Source: Clostridium sp. (lineage in GTDB: Bacteria > Bacillota > Clostridia > Lachnospirales > Lachnospiraceae). Taken from it: a stretch of DNA of 32,397 nucleotides. The notes under the pieces are model-generated. The model ran no database searches. It had not been told where the DNA came from and worked only from the letters and a program-made list of their open reading frames with translations. Of the stretch, positions 1 through 8,608 are shown one piece after another (positions within the stretch are counted from its first letter, which is position 1; every line of letters begins with the position of its first letter). Location: assembly GCA_031275405.1 (NCBI GenBank), contig JAISOV010000011.1:1-32397 (forward strand), given 5' to 3'. The position numbers were made by a program, and so were the translations under genes.

Positions 1-890
1 ATCATGGTCTGCACCTGCCCTCCATACAGCATTCCCATCAGGATGGTTTCGATCACATCGTCATAATGATGACCCAGGGCGATTTTGTTGCAGCCCAGTT
101 CCTGGGCTTTCCGGTAAAGGTGGCCTCTGCGCATACGCGCGCACAGATAACAGGGGGATTTCTCCACCTGGTACACCGCGTCAAAAATCTGTGTCTCAAA
201 CACCGTAATCGGTATCCGCAGAAGCCGGGCGTTGCTTTCGATGATTTTCCGGTTGAGTTCATCGTATCCCGGATCCATCACCAGAAAGACCAGCTCAAAG
301 GGGAACTTGTGGTGGCGCAGAAGTTCCTGGAACAGCTTCGCCATCAGCATGGAATCTTTTCCCCCGGAAATGCAGACCGCCACCCGGTCGCCTTCCCGCA
401 GGAGTTCATACTGGTTGATGGCCTTGGTGAATTTGCTGAAAATGGTTCGGTAGAATTTTTTGCGGAGGCTTTTTTCGATCTGTGCCTGGAAATCGTCCAG
501 GGCCGAATCCGGGGAATGTTCCCGCGCCGTGCAGGGGTCGTCTTGAGGGCTGTCCGCTTCCTTTTGTATACCATCCGCCCGCATGAGATCCAGCAGCCAC
601 TGTCCGTAGCCGCCCGCCAGATGGTAGGCCTCGTAACCTTTTCCGGCAAGACGCCGCGCTACTTCCCTGCTGAAAAGCCCTTTCATGCAGTACACGATGA
701 TTTTCCTGTCCGGCGGCAGCGGACAGTCCCCGCCCAGGAGCCGTTCCCTGTCCATGCGGACGGCGCCCGGGATACGGCCATGCCCGTAAGCGATTTCATC
801 TCGCATATCCACGAGGAGATAAGCCTCCTGCGGGAGCCGGCGCAGCTGTTCTGCCGTAAGGTCATATTTTGTTTCCGCGTTCTGCTCCAT
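1..890 (-). CDS. ttcA: Rhodanese-TtcA fusion, tRNA 2-thiocytidine synthetase-like (partial, 3' end outside window)
   Basis: The first 296 residues are visible and the C-terminus lies beyond the left edge. Residues 1-100 form a rhodanese domain with the active-site Cys68 in VYCMKGLFSRE. A Ser/Asp-rich linker (about 105-135) leads to an N-type PP-loop ATPase domain with SGGKDS at 175-180, CYLC at 247-250 and GHHYDD at 273-278. This arrangement matches the TtcA/TtuA family, which adenylates and thiolates tRNA using a CxxC-bound Fe-S cluster. The fused rhodanese could supply persulfide sulfur to the PP-loop site, which is inference. The start at 890 has GGAGGG about nine bases upstream. The gene follows dnaE on the same strand after 139 bases and no clear promoter was found, so co-transcription is possible. 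The tRNA position and the choice between TtcA and a relative cannot be settled from the partial sequence. Confidence 0.85.
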   Translation of the reverse strand, partial: MEQNAETKYDLTAEQLRRLPQEAYLLVDMRDEIAYGHGRIPGAVRMDRERLLGGDCPLPPDRKIIVYCMKGLFSREVARRLAGKGYEAYHLAGGYGQWLLDLMRADGIQKEADSPQDDPCTAREHSPDSALDDFQAQIEKSLRKKFYRTIFSKFTKAINQYELLREGDRVAVCISGGKDSMLMAKLFQELLRHHKFPFELVFLVMDPGYDELNRKIIESNARLLRIPITVFETQIFDAVYQVEKSPCYLCARMRRGHLYRKAQELGCNKIALGHHYDDVIETILMGMLYGGQVQTM

Positions 891-931
891 AAAACCGCAC
901 CCTCCATCCGTATCCGGAACATAAAATTGCA

Positions 932-1034
932 GGCGCAACGTTACGGCCTTTTCGGGAACTTCGCAAGTGAAAATCCCCGGAGTTACGCCGAATGGGATGT
1001 GGCGCAACGCTACGGCCTTTTCGCGAACTTCACA
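932..1034. repeat. Pair of 34-bp direct repeats between dnaE and ttcA
   Basis: Positions 932-965 and 1001-1034 are nearly the same, sharing GGCGCAACG, TACGGCCTTTTCG and GAACTTC, with an offset of 69 bases. The second copy contains the dnaE stop codon. Apart from this repeat, the 139-base gap holds only the ttcA ribosome binding site; no terminator or convincing promoter was found. Function is unknown. Confidence 0.7.
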
Positions 1035-4000
1035 GGCGGAACTTCACGTTCGTCTCCCCGAACACCTCGTTCAGCCGCCGCGCCAGTTCCGGGTCCGCCT
1101 TGACATTGCGGTTCGGCGGCAGCACTTTGATGGTCTTGGAATCCCGGATGAAAATGACCACCTTGTCCTCGCCGTCAGAGTCGGCCGTTACCGTCAGAAG
1201 CTTCTGCTCCGACTGCTCGTAGTCTTCCTTGGTAGGGAACTGGATCCACACTCCATGGGGAAGCTCGTTCCTGGCTCCCTGCTGCGCGGGAATTTGCCTG
1301 TTCTGGGCGTCGTTCCCGAATCCGCTCCTGGAATTGCCGTTCCAGGCGCCCTTTCCGTACCCGCTTCCTCCGCTCCTGCCGGTAGTCCTGGTGAACAGTC
1401 CGCCCCCTTGCTGCGCTTCCTCGAAGCTGGCGATCTGCTCACAGAGGATCTTGCCGTCTTTTTCCTCTTCCAGGGAAGCCCGCCCTCGGACGAAGATCTT
1501 GGCGTCTTCCGTCAGCTGAGAAGAATATTTCTCATAGTCCTTGGGGAAGACTACCACTTCCACGCTGCCCACCAGATCTTCTAAGGTGAGGAAGGCCATG
1601 ACTTGGTTGTGCTTGGTATATTTGATGGTCTTGTTCGTGACCATCCCGCCGACCGTCACCATCGACTGATCCGCCACCGCCGCCGTCTGGGTGTCTTCGT
1701 CCAGAGCGAAGTCATTGGCGGTGTTGGTAGTGTATTTTTCCAGAAGGGGCTGGTATTCCTCCAGAGGATGGCCGCTGATGTAAATTCCTAGCACCTCTTT
1801 TTCAAAACCAAGCAGCATTTCCTTGGGATATTCCCCGACTTCCGGCAGTCTGATTTCAAAATCCGCCTTGTCTTCCTCGGAAGCGAGGTCGAACAGCGTC
1901 ATCTGCCCCGCCAGATGGTTCTTCTTGTCCTTGGTGATCCGGTCGAGGATCTGCGCGTAGACGCTCATGAACTGTTTGCGTGAACCGCCTAGGCTGTCCA
2001 GCGCCCCGGCTTTGATGAAATTCTCCACTGCCCGCCGGTTCACTTCCGTCTCCGAGATCCGGGTCATGAAATCCGTCAGGTTTGTAAACGGCCCGTGCAG
2101 GCGGCGTTCCTCCACGACGGAATCGATCACCCCCCTCCCCACGCTCTTGATGGCGGTCAGGGCATAGCGGATACTGTTCCCGTCCACGGAAAACCCGGCT
2201 TCCCCCCTGTTGATGTCCGGAGGCAGGATGGCGATCCCCATGCTCCGGCAGGTGAGGATGTATTCGGAGACCTTCTTGGAAAAATGGATGACGGAGGTGA
2301 GCAGTGCCGCCATGAACTCAACGGGATAGTAATATTTCAGGTAAGCGGTCTGGTAGGAAACCACCGCGTAACAGGCGGCATGGGATTTGTTGAAGGCATA
2401 TTTGGCAAAATCCATCATGTCTTCAAAGATCTTTGCCGCCGTCTGGGCGTCGATCCCCTTGGCGACGCAGCCCGGAACGCCCTCCTGCGGATTCCCGTAA
2501 ATGAAGTTCGCCCGCTCTTTTTCCATGACGGACTGCTTTTTCTTGCTCATCGCCCGGCGCACGAGGTCGCTTCGGCCTAAGGGATAGCCGCCTAGATCCC
2601 GCACGATCTGCATGACCTGTTCCTGATAGACGATACAGCCGTAAGTGGGCGCGAGGATCGGCTCTAACTGGGGACAGGCATAGCTGATGCTTTCGCTGGT
2701 GTGTCTGCCCTTGATATATTTGGGAATAAAATCCATAGGGCCGGGGCGGTACAGGGAAATCCCGGCAATGATGTCTTCCAGATCCTGAGGGCGGAGTTCT
2801 TTCAGAAAAGAGCGCATTCCGCCGCTTTCTAACTGGAAGAGGCCGTCCGTCTTCCCGGTGCCCACGCTGGCGAGGACTTTCTGATCCGTATAGTCGATGG
2901 CGTCCATGTCCAGGCGGCGTCCGGTAGTTTTTTCAAGGAAGCCCACCGCGTCATGGATGACGGTCAGTGTCCGCAATCCCAGGAAGTCCATTTTTAACAG
3001 ACCCAGTTCCTCCAGGGTCGTCATCGGGAACTGGGTGGTGACGGAGCCGTCGGAACCTTTCGAGAGCGGCACGAACTGCTCCGCCGCCTCCGGGCAGATC
3101 AGCACCCCGGCGGCGTGCATGGAGGTATGCCGGGGCAGACCTTCCAGGCGCTTGGACATATCAATCAGAAGCTTCACCTGTTCGTCCTGCTCGTAAAGCT
3201 TATGAAGCTCCGGGTTGACTTCCAGCGCGCGGCTGATGGTGATGTTGAGTTCCCCCGGGATCGCCTTGGCGATGGAATCCACGTAGGCATAGGGCAGATC
3301 CATGACGCGTCCCACATCCCGGATCACGCCCCGCGCCGCCATCGTACCGAACGTGACGATCTGCACCACCTTGTCGGAGCCGTATTTCTGTACCACGTAA
3401 TCAATGACTTCCTGTCTGCGTTCATAACAGAAGTCGATGTCGATATCCGGCATGGATATTCGCTCGGGATTCAGGAAACGCTCGAAGAGCAGGTTGTAGT
3501 GTATCGGGTCGATGTTGGTGATCTTCAGGCAGTAGGACACCAGGCTCCCCGCCGCCGAACCTCTGCCCGGCCCCACGGGGATCCCTTTCTGTCTGGCATA
3601 GTTGATGAAATCCCATACGATGAGGAAGTAGTCCACGTACCCCATGTCGTGGATGACAGAGAGTTCGTATTCCATGCGTTCCCGCAGGGAACGTATGGAG
3701 GCGTCCTCCGGGGAGGCGGGGACTGCCGCGTCCGGCAGCTTGCGGGATTTTCCGTAGCGTTCCTCCAGCCCGTCCGCGCAGAGTTTTTGCAGGTACCCCC
3801 AGGAATCATACCCTGCGGGAACCTCGAATTTCGGCAGCTTCACCGCTCCGAACTCGATCTCCACCTGGCAGCGCTCCGCGATGGCCTGCGTGTTTTCTAC
3901 CGCTTCCAAGGCATAGGGGAACAGGGCTTTCATTTCCGCTTCGCTTTTTACATAATACTGGCCGCCCTCATAGCGCATACGGTCGGTATCGCTAAGCTTC

Positions 4001-4680
4001 TTGTTGGTCTGCAGACAGAGCAGGATGTCGTGGGAATCCACGTCCTGCGCGTAGGTGTAATGGATGTCGTTGGTCGCCACCAAGGGAATATCCAGCTCCC
4101 GGCTCATTTTGAGAAGCTGTGTGTTCACCTGTTTCTGCTGCGGGATCCCGTGATCCTGTAGCTCCAGGAAATAATTTTCTTTCCCGAAACAGGACTGGTA
4201 TTTCAGGGCGCAGTTTTTGGCATCCTCATAAAGCCCCTTGGCAAGCAGCCGGGGAACTTCCCCCGCCAGACAGGCGGAAAGGGCGATCAGTCCCTCGTGG
4301 TACTGGTTCAGGATCTCCATGTCCACTCTGGGCTTATAGTAATAACCCTCCGTGAAGCCCCGGCTGACGATCTTCATGAGGTTGCCGTAACCGGTGTTGT
4401 TTTGTGCCAGCAGCACCAGATGGTGGTACCGCTCGTCCCCGCCCGGTTCCTTGTCGAATCTGGACTGCGGCGCGACATAGACCTCGCAGCCCAGTATCGG
4501 GCGGATGCCCGCTTCCTTGGCGGCGCGGTAGAAGTCGATCACCCCGAACATGACGCCGTGGTCGGTGATGGCGGCGCTGTCCATGCCCAGTTCTTTCACA
4601 CGCTTCACATATTCTTTGATCTTATTGGAACCGTCCAACAGGGAATACTCCGTGTGGACATGGAGATGTGCAAAAGCCAT
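1030..4680 (-). CDS. dnaE: DNA polymerase III subunit alpha
   Basis: This is the replicative polymerase subunit of the DnaE type, 1216 residues. The N-terminal PHP domain opens with HLHVHTEYSLLDG. The palm carries MPDIDIDF with Asp412 and Asp414, and the third catalytic Asp565 is in LLKMDFLGL. Helix-hairpin-helix and OB-fold regions follow, the OB around residues 985-1080 (VGGMVTNKTIKYTKHNQ). Between about 1083 and 1140 there is a Gly/Ser/Asn/Gln-rich low-complexity linker before a short conserved C-terminal domain; it looks lineage-specific. The start is preceded by AGGAG at seven bases. The gene lies 158 bases downstream of metK on the same strand. I saw no good promoter in that gap, so part of its expression may come from the metK riboswitch promoter. 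Confidence 0.98.
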   Translation of the reverse strand: MAFAHLHVHTEYSLLDGSNKIKEYVKRVKELGMDSAAITDHGVMFGVIDFYRAAKEAGIRPILGCEVYVAPQSRFDKEPGGDERYHHLVLLAQNNTGYGNLMKIVSRGFTEGYYYKPRVDMEILNQYHEGLIALSACLAGEVPRLLAKGLYEDAKNCALKYQSCFGKENYFLELQDHGIPQQKQVNTQLLKMSRELDIPLVATNDIHYTYAQDVDSHDILLCLQTNKKLSDTDRMRYEGGQYYVKSEAEMKALFPYALEAVENTQAIAERCQVEIEFGAVKLPKFEVPAGYDSWGYLQKLCADGLEERYGKSRKLPDAAVPASPEDASIRSLRERMEYELSVIHDMGYVDYFLIVWDFINYARQKGIPVGPGRGSAAGSLVSYCLKITNIDPIHYNLLFERFLNPERISMPDIDIDFCYERRQEVIDYVVQKYGSDKVVQIVTFGTMAARGVIRDVGRVMDLPYAYVDSIAKAIPGELNITISRALEVNPELHKLYEQDEQVKLLIDMSKRLEGLPRHTSMHAAGVLICPEAAEQFVPLSKGSDGSVTTQFPMTTLEELGLLKMDFLGLRTLTVIHDAVGFLEKTTGRRLDMDAIDYTDQKVLASVGTGKTDGLFQLESGGMRSFLKELRPQDLEDIIAGISLYRPGPMDFIPKYIKGRHTSESISYACPQLEPILAPTYGCIVYQEQVMQIVRDLGGYPLGRSDLVRRAMSKKKQSVMEKERANFIYGNPQEGVPGCVAKGIDAQTAAKIFEDMMDFAKYAFNKSHAACYAVVSYQTAYLKYYYPVEFMAALLTSVIHFSKKVSEYILTCRSMGIAILPPDINRGEAGFSVDGNSIRYALTAIKSVGRGVIDSVVEERRLHGPFTNLTDFMTRISETEVNRRAVENFIKAGALDSLGGSRKQFMSVYAQILDRITKDKKNHLAGQMTLFDLASEEDKADFEIRLPEVGEYPKEMLLGFEKEVLGIYISGHPLEEYQPLLEKYTTNTANDFALDEDTQTAAVADQSMVTVGGMVTNKTIKYTKHNQVMAFLTLEDLVGSVEVVVFPKDYEKYSSQLTEDAKIFVRGRASLEEEKDGKILCEQIASFEEAQQGGGLFTRTTGRSGGSGYGKGAWNGNSRSGFGNDAQNRQIPAQQGARNELPHGVWIQFPTKEDYEQSEQKLLTVTADSDGEDKVVIFIRDSKTIKVLPPNRNVKADPELARRLNEVFGETNVKFRL

Positions 4681-4826
4681 ACGCCGCTCCTATTCCAGGT
4701 GTCTTATCAAGAGGACATTCGCGTTCCGCCACGCTGTATGCTTGCTGCTTCGGCGGCAGGAGCGTAAACGTCACGCAGCTCTGCAAACGCTGCATGACCA
4801 TGAACGCAGACTGCCTTCAGCCGTTT

Positions 4827-4850
4827 AGCAGGGGTATTTCATCCCCTGCT
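4827..4850 (-). other. Hairpin across the metK stop codon
   Basis: AGCAGGGG (4827-4834) and CCCCTGCT (4843-4850) form an 8-bp perfect stem with an 8-base loop. The metK stop codon lies in the loop and stem. No T-run follows on the minus strand, so it is at best a weak terminator and could be an RNA-stabilising or processing hairpin between metK and dnaE. Confidence 0.5.
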
Positions 4851-6077
4851 GAGATAAGCATTCAGAATATCCACCATATCCAGTTTTTCCCAAGGTAAAT
4901 CCAGATCGTTACGCCCGAAATGCCCGTAGGCGGACGTCTGCCTATAGATGGGGCGGCGAAGCCCCAGCATTTTGATGATTCCGGCAGGGCGCAGGTCAAA
5001 ATGCGCACGGACGATTTCCACCAGATTCTCATCGGTCAGCTTCCCCGTGCCGAAGGTATCGATCATGATGGAGGTGGGGTGCGCCACGCCGATGGCATAG
5101 GAAAGCTGGATCTCGCATTTTTCCGCCAGCTTCGCCGCCACGATGTTCTTCGCCACATACCGTGCCGCGTAAGCGGCGGAACGGTCCACTTTCGTGCAGT
5201 CCTTGCCGGAAAAAGCGCCGCCGCCGTGACGCGCGTAACCGCCGTAGGTGTCTACAATGATCTTGCGTCCGGTCAGCCCGCTGTCTCCGGCGGGGCCGCC
5301 GATCACAAAGCGTCCGGTGGGATTGATAAAAAATTTGGTCTTTTCATCGACCATCTCCGGCGGAAGGATCGGCTCGAAGACGTATCTGCGGATGTCCGCG
5401 TGGATCTGCTCCTGTGTCACCGCGTCGTCGTGCTGGGTGGACAGGACGACCGCTTCCAGACGGAAAGGCTTGTCGTTCTCGTCGTATTCCACCGATACCT
5501 GGCTTTTCCCGTCCGGACGCAGATAGGGAAGCACGCCGTCCTTGCGTACCTGCGCCAGCTTCTGCGTGAGCTTGTGGGCAAGGGAGATCGGGTAGGGCAT
5601 GTATTCCTCGGTTTCATTGGTGGCATAGCCGAACATCATACCTTGGTCGCCCGCGCCGATGGCGTCAAGCTGCTCGTGGCTCAGGCCGGCTTCCGCAGAG
5701 GATGTTCCCGGCTGCGCGCTTTCGCTCGCGGCCTGTTTTGCTTCCAAGGCCCTGTCTACTCCCAGGGCAATATCCGGAGACTGTTTTTCCAGTGCCACCA
5801 GAACCGCGCAGGAATTGCCGTCAAAGCCTTTTTCCGAAGAGTCGTAGCCGATTTCTGTCACCGTCCTGCGCACGATGTCGGTAAAATCCACGTTTGCTTT
5901 GGTGGTGATCTCGCCCATGAGCATGACGAAGCCGGTCTTGGTGCAGGTCTCGCAGGCCACGCGGCTGTCGGGATCCTGTGCCATCAGCGCGTCCAGAACC
6001 GCGTCGGAAACGGCGTCACAGAGCTTATCAGGATGGCCCTCGGTGACGGATTCGGATGTAAATAAGTGTTTTTCCAT
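4839..6077 (-). CDS. metK: S-adenosylmethionine synthetase
   Basis: MetK makes S-adenosylmethionine from methionine and ATP. The 412-residue product has [19 protein letters not shown] near the N-terminus, [12 protein letters not shown] at 141-152 and [19 protein letters not shown] in the C-terminal half, all hallmarks of the family. It is slightly longer than usual because of a Ser/Ala/Gly-rich insertion around residues 114-132, just before GAGDQG. The start at 6077 has AGGAG at a good distance. The frame stays open upstream to 6311, but that stretch is compositionally odd, has no strong ribosome binding site and lies in the riboswitch leader. Expression is predicted to fall when S-adenosylmethionine is abundant, through the SAM-I riboswitch at 6362-6464 and its terminator. 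Confidence 0.98.
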   Translation of the reverse strand: MEKHLFTSESVTEGHPDKLCDAVSDAVLDALMAQDPDSRVACETCTKTGFVMLMGEITTKANVDFTDIVRRTVTEIGYDSSEKGFDGNSCAVLVALEKQSPDIALGVDRALEAKQAASESAQPGTSSAEAGLSHEQLDAIGAGDQGMMFGYATNETEEYMPYPISLAHKLTQKLAQVRKDGVLPYLRPDGKSQVSVEYDENDKPFRLEAVVLSTQHDDAVTQEQIHADIRRYVFEPILPPEMVDEKTKFFINPTGRFVIGGPAGDSGLTGRKIIVDTYGGYARHGGGAFSGKDCTKVDRSAAYAARYVAKNIVAAKLAEKCEIQLSYAIGVAHPTSIMIDTFGTGKLTDENLVEIVRAHFDLRPAGIIKMLGLRRPIYRQTSAYGHFGRNDLDLPWEKLDMVDILNAYLSRG

Positions 6078-6321
6078 GGTCTTTCTCCTATTGGAATGTT
6101 TTTCTTCCATTCTGCCCGCACAGCGGGCCGTACCGTTTTGGGAGGTTACGTGTTTCCCGCGGGAGCTTTCCAGCTCACGGCATGAACCTGCGAAACAGTT
6201 CCCTGTCTGCGCCTGCGGCGGGTCGCGTAAGCGGCAGCTTCCTCGCCGCCGCGCGCTTTTCGCCCGGAGGGCTTTTGTCGCATAGGGAATTCCGGAGGAA
6301 TCGCCTATCAAACAAAAAGAA

Positions 6322-6340
6322 TCCGCTTACAAGAAGCGGA
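6322..6340 (-). terminator. Riboswitch-controlled intrinsic terminator of metK
   Basis: On the minus strand TCCGCTT (6340-6334), loop CTTGT and AAGCGGA (6328-6322) are followed by TTCTTTTTGTTTG. This is the expression platform of the SAM riboswitch. The 3' arm of aptamer P1 (AAGAGGA) is complementary at six of seven positions to the terminator 5' arm, which fits a mutually exclusive antiterminator. Confidence 0.9.
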
Positions 6341-6361
6341 CCATATCTTTCGACATGTTAT

Positions 6362-6464
6362 CCTCTTATTGCTCGACTGTCATCGCTCAGGGAGGCACCT
6401 TCCTGCGGGAGGGGTTGCCGTGGTTTCATCGATCCTATGTATCTCCGCCACTCTGAATAAAAGG
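6362..6464 (-). ncRNA. SAM-I (S-box) riboswitch aptamer ahead of metK
   Basis: Read on the minus strand, the leader contains the conserved S-box blocks: GAGTGGCGGAG, GATGAAACCACGGCAACC, GGAAGGTGCC, then GATGACAG and AATAAGAGG. P1 closes with CCTTTTATT (6464-6456) pairing to AATAAGAGG (6370-6362) over nine base pairs including one G-U. A terminator follows 21 bases further on. SAM binding should stabilise P1 and cause termination. About 245 bases separate the terminator from the metK start, which is long for an S-box leader. Confidence 0.94.
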
Positions 6465-6534
6465 GATGATTCAATTTTCGAGACCGCACGGTTCCGGAAA
6501 GGGAACCAGGGTACGGCCTAAGTTCACTTTATAT

Positions 6535-6563
6535 AGTATAATGCCGTCTGGCGAATTTTGCAA
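6535..6563 (-). promoter_or_regulatory. metK promoter
   Basis: On the minus strand TTGCAA (6563-6558), a 17-base spacer and TATACT (6540-6535) form a good sigma-A promoter. It would start transcription near 6528, about 64 bases before the riboswitch P1 stem, giving a leader of roughly 450 nt. Confidence 0.8.
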
Positions 6564-6580
6564 GATCTATTTTGCAAGAT
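6554..6580. repeat. Short direct repeat overlapping the metK -35
   Basis: ATTTTGCAAGAT occurs twice with a 15-base period (starting near 6554 and 6569) in the divergent metK/pfkA promoter region. The first copy contains the metK -35 hexamer. It may be a binding site or chance AT-rich duplication. Confidence 0.5.
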
Positions 6581-6622
6581 TTTTATTCTTTCACGGGAGC
6601 GAAACGGAATGCGAATGCCTGC

Positions 6623-6651
6623 TTTACAACCTTCCCGGAATGAGTTAAAAT
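6623..6651 (+). promoter_or_regulatory. pfkA promoter
   Basis: TTTACA (6623-6628), a 17-base spacer and TAAAAT (6646-6651) lie 59 bases ahead of the pfkA start. This is the only convincing promoter seen for the pfkA-to-SNF2 gene run. Confidence 0.75.
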
Positions 6652-6710
6652 AGAACTCAAATTCACAGGCGGAGCATACACGGGGTACGGAGAATACGGG
6701 AGGTATCAGG

Positions 6711-7679
6711 ATGGCAAAGGAAATCAGGACAATCGGTGTGCTGACCAGCGGCGGCGACGCTCCGGGGATGAACGCGGCGATTCGCGCGGTGGCCCGCACG
6801 GCTCTTGCGAAAGGGGTGAAGGTAAAGGGAATCAAGAAAGGCTACCATGGGCTTCTGAACGAGGAAATGGTTGACATAGAAACAAGGTTCGTGTCCGATA
6901 CGATCCAGCGAGGCGGAACGATCCTGGGAACGGCAAGGTGCCTGGAGTTCATGACCGCCGAGGGGCAGGAGAAAGGGGCGCAGATCTGCCGCAGGCACGG
7001 GATCGACGGAGTCGTGGTCATCGGCGGCGACGGCTCCTATCGCGGCGCGCAGGCGCTTTCCCGGCAGGGGATCAATACCATCGGTCTGCCGGGAACCATC
7101 GATCTGGACATTGCCTGTACCGATTACACCATCGGTTTTGACACGGCTGTGAATACCGCCATGCAGGCCATCGACAAGGTGAAGGACACCTCGTCCTCCC
7201 ACGAGCGGTGCAGTATCATTGAGGTCATGGGCAGGAACGCGGGCTATATCGCTCTGTGGTGCGGCGTCGCCAACGGCGCGGAGGACATTTTACTGCCGGA
7301 GAAATATGATTTTAACGAACAGAATATCATCAACCACATCATCGAGAACCGGAAGCGGGGCAAGACCCACCACATCATCATCAATGCGGAAGGGATCGGG
7401 CATTCGTCCTCTATGGCAAGGCGGATCGAAGCGGCGACCGGGATCGAGACCCGCGCCACCATCTTGGGCTATATGCAGCGCGGCGGCAGCCCGACCTGTA
7501 AAGACCGTTATTACGCTTCCGTCATGGGAGCTTACGCGGTGGATATTCTGCTGGAAGGGAAAACCAACCGGGTGGTGGGGTACAAGGACGGGCAGTTTAT
7601 GGATTTTGACATGGAAGAAGCACTGAATATGAAAAAAAGCATCAACGAATACCAGTACGGCGTGGCGTGTATGCTATGA
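6711..7679 (+). CDS. pfkA: ATP-dependent 6-phosphofructokinase
   Basis: This is the glycolytic enzyme that phosphorylates fructose 6-phosphate to fructose 1,6-bisphosphate. The 322-residue length fits the short bacterial PfkA class. GGDGS at 105-109, with Gly rather than Asp at the fourth position, points to ATP and not pyrophosphate as donor. The catalytic loop reads PGTIDLD (127-133), where most PfkA have PGTIDND; both aspartates are kept. EVMGRNAGYIALWCG and the C-terminal GYMQRGGSP are typical. GGGAGG lies seven bases before the start. The stop codon overlaps the next gene in ATGA, implying translational coupling with the methyltransferase. Confidence 0.97.
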   Translation: MAKEIRTIGVLTSGGDAPGMNAAIRAVARTALAKGVKVKGIKKGYHGLLNEEMVDIETRFVSDTIQRGGTILGTARCLEFMTAEGQEKGAQICRRHGIDGVVVIGGDGSYRGAQALSRQGINTIGLPGTIDLDIACTDYTIGFDTAVNTAMQAIDKVKDTSSSHERCSIIEVMGRNAGYIALWCGVANGAEDILLPEKYDFNEQNIINHIIENRKRGKTHHIIINAEGIGHSSSMARRIEAATGIETRATILGYMQRGGSPTCKDRYYASVMGAYAVDILLEGKTNRVVGYKDGQFMDFDMEEALNMKKSINEYQYGVACML

Positions 7680-8608
7680 TCGCCAGCGTGTCGAACCCGA
7701 AAGTAAAACAGGTGGCGCGCTTGCAGAGCCAGGCGAAAGAGCGCCGCAGTCAGGGCGTCTTTGTGGCGGAGGGGCTGAAAATGTACCAGGAGGCCCCTTG
7801 GGAAGCCATCCGCGAGGTGTACGTGTCGGAGCAGTTCCTAAAGAAGGAGGTATACGGCGGCGCGGGAATCGGATCCGGCGCGGGAGACCGTGCCTGCCCC
7901 GCAGCTTCTTCCATGGAATACACTGCTTCCATGGAACGTACCTTTTCCATCCGCCGGAAGCTGGAGCAGACCGGATATGAGACGGTATCTCAGGAAGTCT
8001 TCGCGAAAATGTCCGACGAGGTGGCGCCCATGGGTATCCTGACGGTTCTGCATCAGCCGAAGCATTCTCTGGAAGACCTGCTTCGGCGGGAAAATCCGCT
8101 CCTGCTTCTTCTGGAAGACCTACAGGATCCCGGAAACTTAGGAACCATGATCCGCACTGCGGAAGCCGCCGGAGCCGCCGGAATCATCATGAGCGGACAG
8201 ACCGCCGATGTATTTGGCCCGAAAGTCGTCCGTTCCGCCATGGGGGCGGTCTGCCGGGTGCCTTTCGTGTACGTGGAGGATCTGGCGGCGGCCATGCGGC
8301 AGCTGCGCGGCAGAGGGATCCGGATCTACGCGGCGCACCCTCGGGGAGACGCGGATTATACGGAACTTTCTTACGGCACCGCCGCTGTCCTGATCGGCAA
8401 TGAGGGGAACGGCCTGCGGGAAAGCACGGCGGCGGCGGCGGATCTTTGTTTCCGGATCCCCATGGAGGGGAGGGCGGAATCCTTGAATGCGGCGGTGGCG
8501 GCGGCTGTCGTCTTGTACGAAGCCTACCGGCAGAAGCGTGGAAGGTGCGGAAAAGCCAAACCTAGGAATCAGATAAGGAGTAAAGACAGTGGAAGAGAAG
8601 ATTTTTGA
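7676..8608 (+). CDS. TrmH/SpoU-family RNA 2'-O-methyltransferase
   Basis: A 310-residue SPOUT methyltransferase predicted to 2'-O-methylate rRNA or tRNA with S-adenosylmethionine. An N-terminal substrate-binding region (VSNPKVKQVARLQSQAKERR and FVAEGLKMYQEA) precedes the knotted catalytic domain with LEDLQDPGNLGTMIRTAEAAG, NEGNGLRE and IPMEGRAESLNAAVAAAVVL. The chosen ATG at 7676 overlaps the pfkA stop as ATGA; a GTG nine bases upstream is an alternative. Residues about 62-95 hold a Gly/Ala/Ser-rich insertion, with an 18-bp tandem duplication at DNA level (TCCATGGAA at 7910 and 7928). The target nucleotide cannot be named from sequence. Confidence 0.93.
   Translation: MIASVSNPKVKQVARLQSQAKERRSQGVFVAEGLKMYQEAPWEAIREVYVSEQFLKKEVYGGAGIGSGAGDRACPAASSMEYTASMERTFSIRRKLEQTGYETVSQEVFAKMSDEVAPMGILTVLHQPKHSLEDLLRRENPLLLLLEDLQDPGNLGTMIRTAEAAGAAGIIMSGQTADVFGPKVVRSAMGAVCRVPFVYVEDLAAAMRQLRGRGIRIYAAHPRGDADYTELSYGTAAVLIGNEGNGLRESTAAAADLCFRIPMEGRAESLNAAVAAAVVLYEAYRQKRGRCGKAKPRNQIRSKDSGREDF

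Noticed and set aside
66-1103. Long plus-strand reading frame of 345 codons at the left edge
   Set aside because: It is antisense to the rhodanese-TtcA gene, whose motifs are clear on the minus strand.
3115-4161. Plus-strand frame of 348 codons inside dnaE
   Set aside because: It is the GC-rich shadow of dnaE with no recognisable domain.
6078-6311. N-terminal extension of MetK
   Set aside because: It lies in the riboswitch leader, lacks family similarity, and the AGGAG-preceded start at 6077 gives the standard N-terminus.
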